Positions 63,781 to 64,000 of a stretch of 64,000 nucleotides of DNA are shown one piece after another (position 1 is the first letter of the stretch; every line of letters begins with the position of its first letter). The position numbers and the translations under genes were made by a program. Origin of the DNA: Triplophysa rosa (Eukaryota; Chordata; Actinopteri; Cypriniformes; Nemacheilidae); the NCBI RefSeq assembly GCF_024868665.1, contig NC_079910.1:12271048-12335047 (forward strand). Direction: 5' to 3'. A model generated the notes under the pieces. The model saw only the letters and a list, made by a program, of their open reading frames with translations, had not been told where the DNA came from and did no database searches.

Positions 63781-64000
63781 GTCTCTTCTTCTAGTTTATC
63801 TCATTGTCTCTCACTTTTATCCCTGAATCGTGTTCTCTTTTTTTCCTCTTCATTTCTCTTTTGATTCTACACTCTTCTTTAACCTTCTGTATACTCTACT
63901 TTGTTTTGCTCTATACTCCACTCTGCTCAAGATTCTTCTCTTCTGTTCTCTGCTCTACCCTCTATTGTTTCTGCTCTATACTTTTTTTCGACTCTCCTCT
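63781..64000. repeat. Degenerate pyrimidine-rich (TCT/CTC) tract running off the window
   Basis: Nearly all C and T on the + strand with recurring words such as ctctatact and ttctgctct. It continues to the window edge. Confidence 0.75.

Overview
The window is vertebrate genomic DNA, most probably from a cyprinid-like teleost. Three exons of an unmistakable EEF1A2 gene with short 85-87 bp introns lie at the left end. The rest is AT-rich, almost gene-free sequence full of transposon families typical of carp- and zebrafish-type genomes: tRNA-derived SINEs, a shared LINE/SINE 3' tail, TTAA-ended MITEs, hAT-like elements and a DIRS element. There are no operons, CRISPR arrays or bacterial signals.

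Layout. 1-1105: an eef1a2 intron with old repeats and a SINE that stops about 25 bp before the splice acceptor. 1106-2437: the last three coding exons and 3' UTR of eef1a2 (Gly258 to Lys463). 2.6-5.5 kb: a repeat cluster including an intact non-autonomous hAT element with an 8-bp target duplication. 7259-7544: a two-exon candidate 3' end of an unrecognised gene. 11-16 kb: several MITEs of one foldback family. 17.5-19.05 kb: an internally deleted DIRS retroelement with ~203 bp inverted termini and a decayed gag/tyrosine-recombinase frame. 21.3-24.3 kb: a 2.9 kb long-TIR element holding tandem arrays. 24-33 kb: further MITEs, a LINE end, a SINE and a minisatellite inside a nested insertion. 33748-41097: two near-identical 3585-bp copies separated by a single N plus 179 bp of hAT-like sequence. 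41-64 kb: sparse intergenic DNA with microsatellites, a 55-bp perfect foldback palindrome, a promoter-like motif cluster near 53.4 kb and a possible terminal exon at 63.2 kb.

The most consequential observation is the 3.6 kb duplication. The N sits exactly at the end of copy 1, and copy 2 begins exactly at an 8-bp sequence next to a hAT terminus. The simplest reading is a false (haplotig) duplication, in which one haplotype carries a hAT insertion that the other lacks. Only eef1a2 is a confidently identified host gene. Other coding calls rest on splice-signal and frame consistency and are marked as uncertain. I could run no searches, so repeat family names are recognition by eye.
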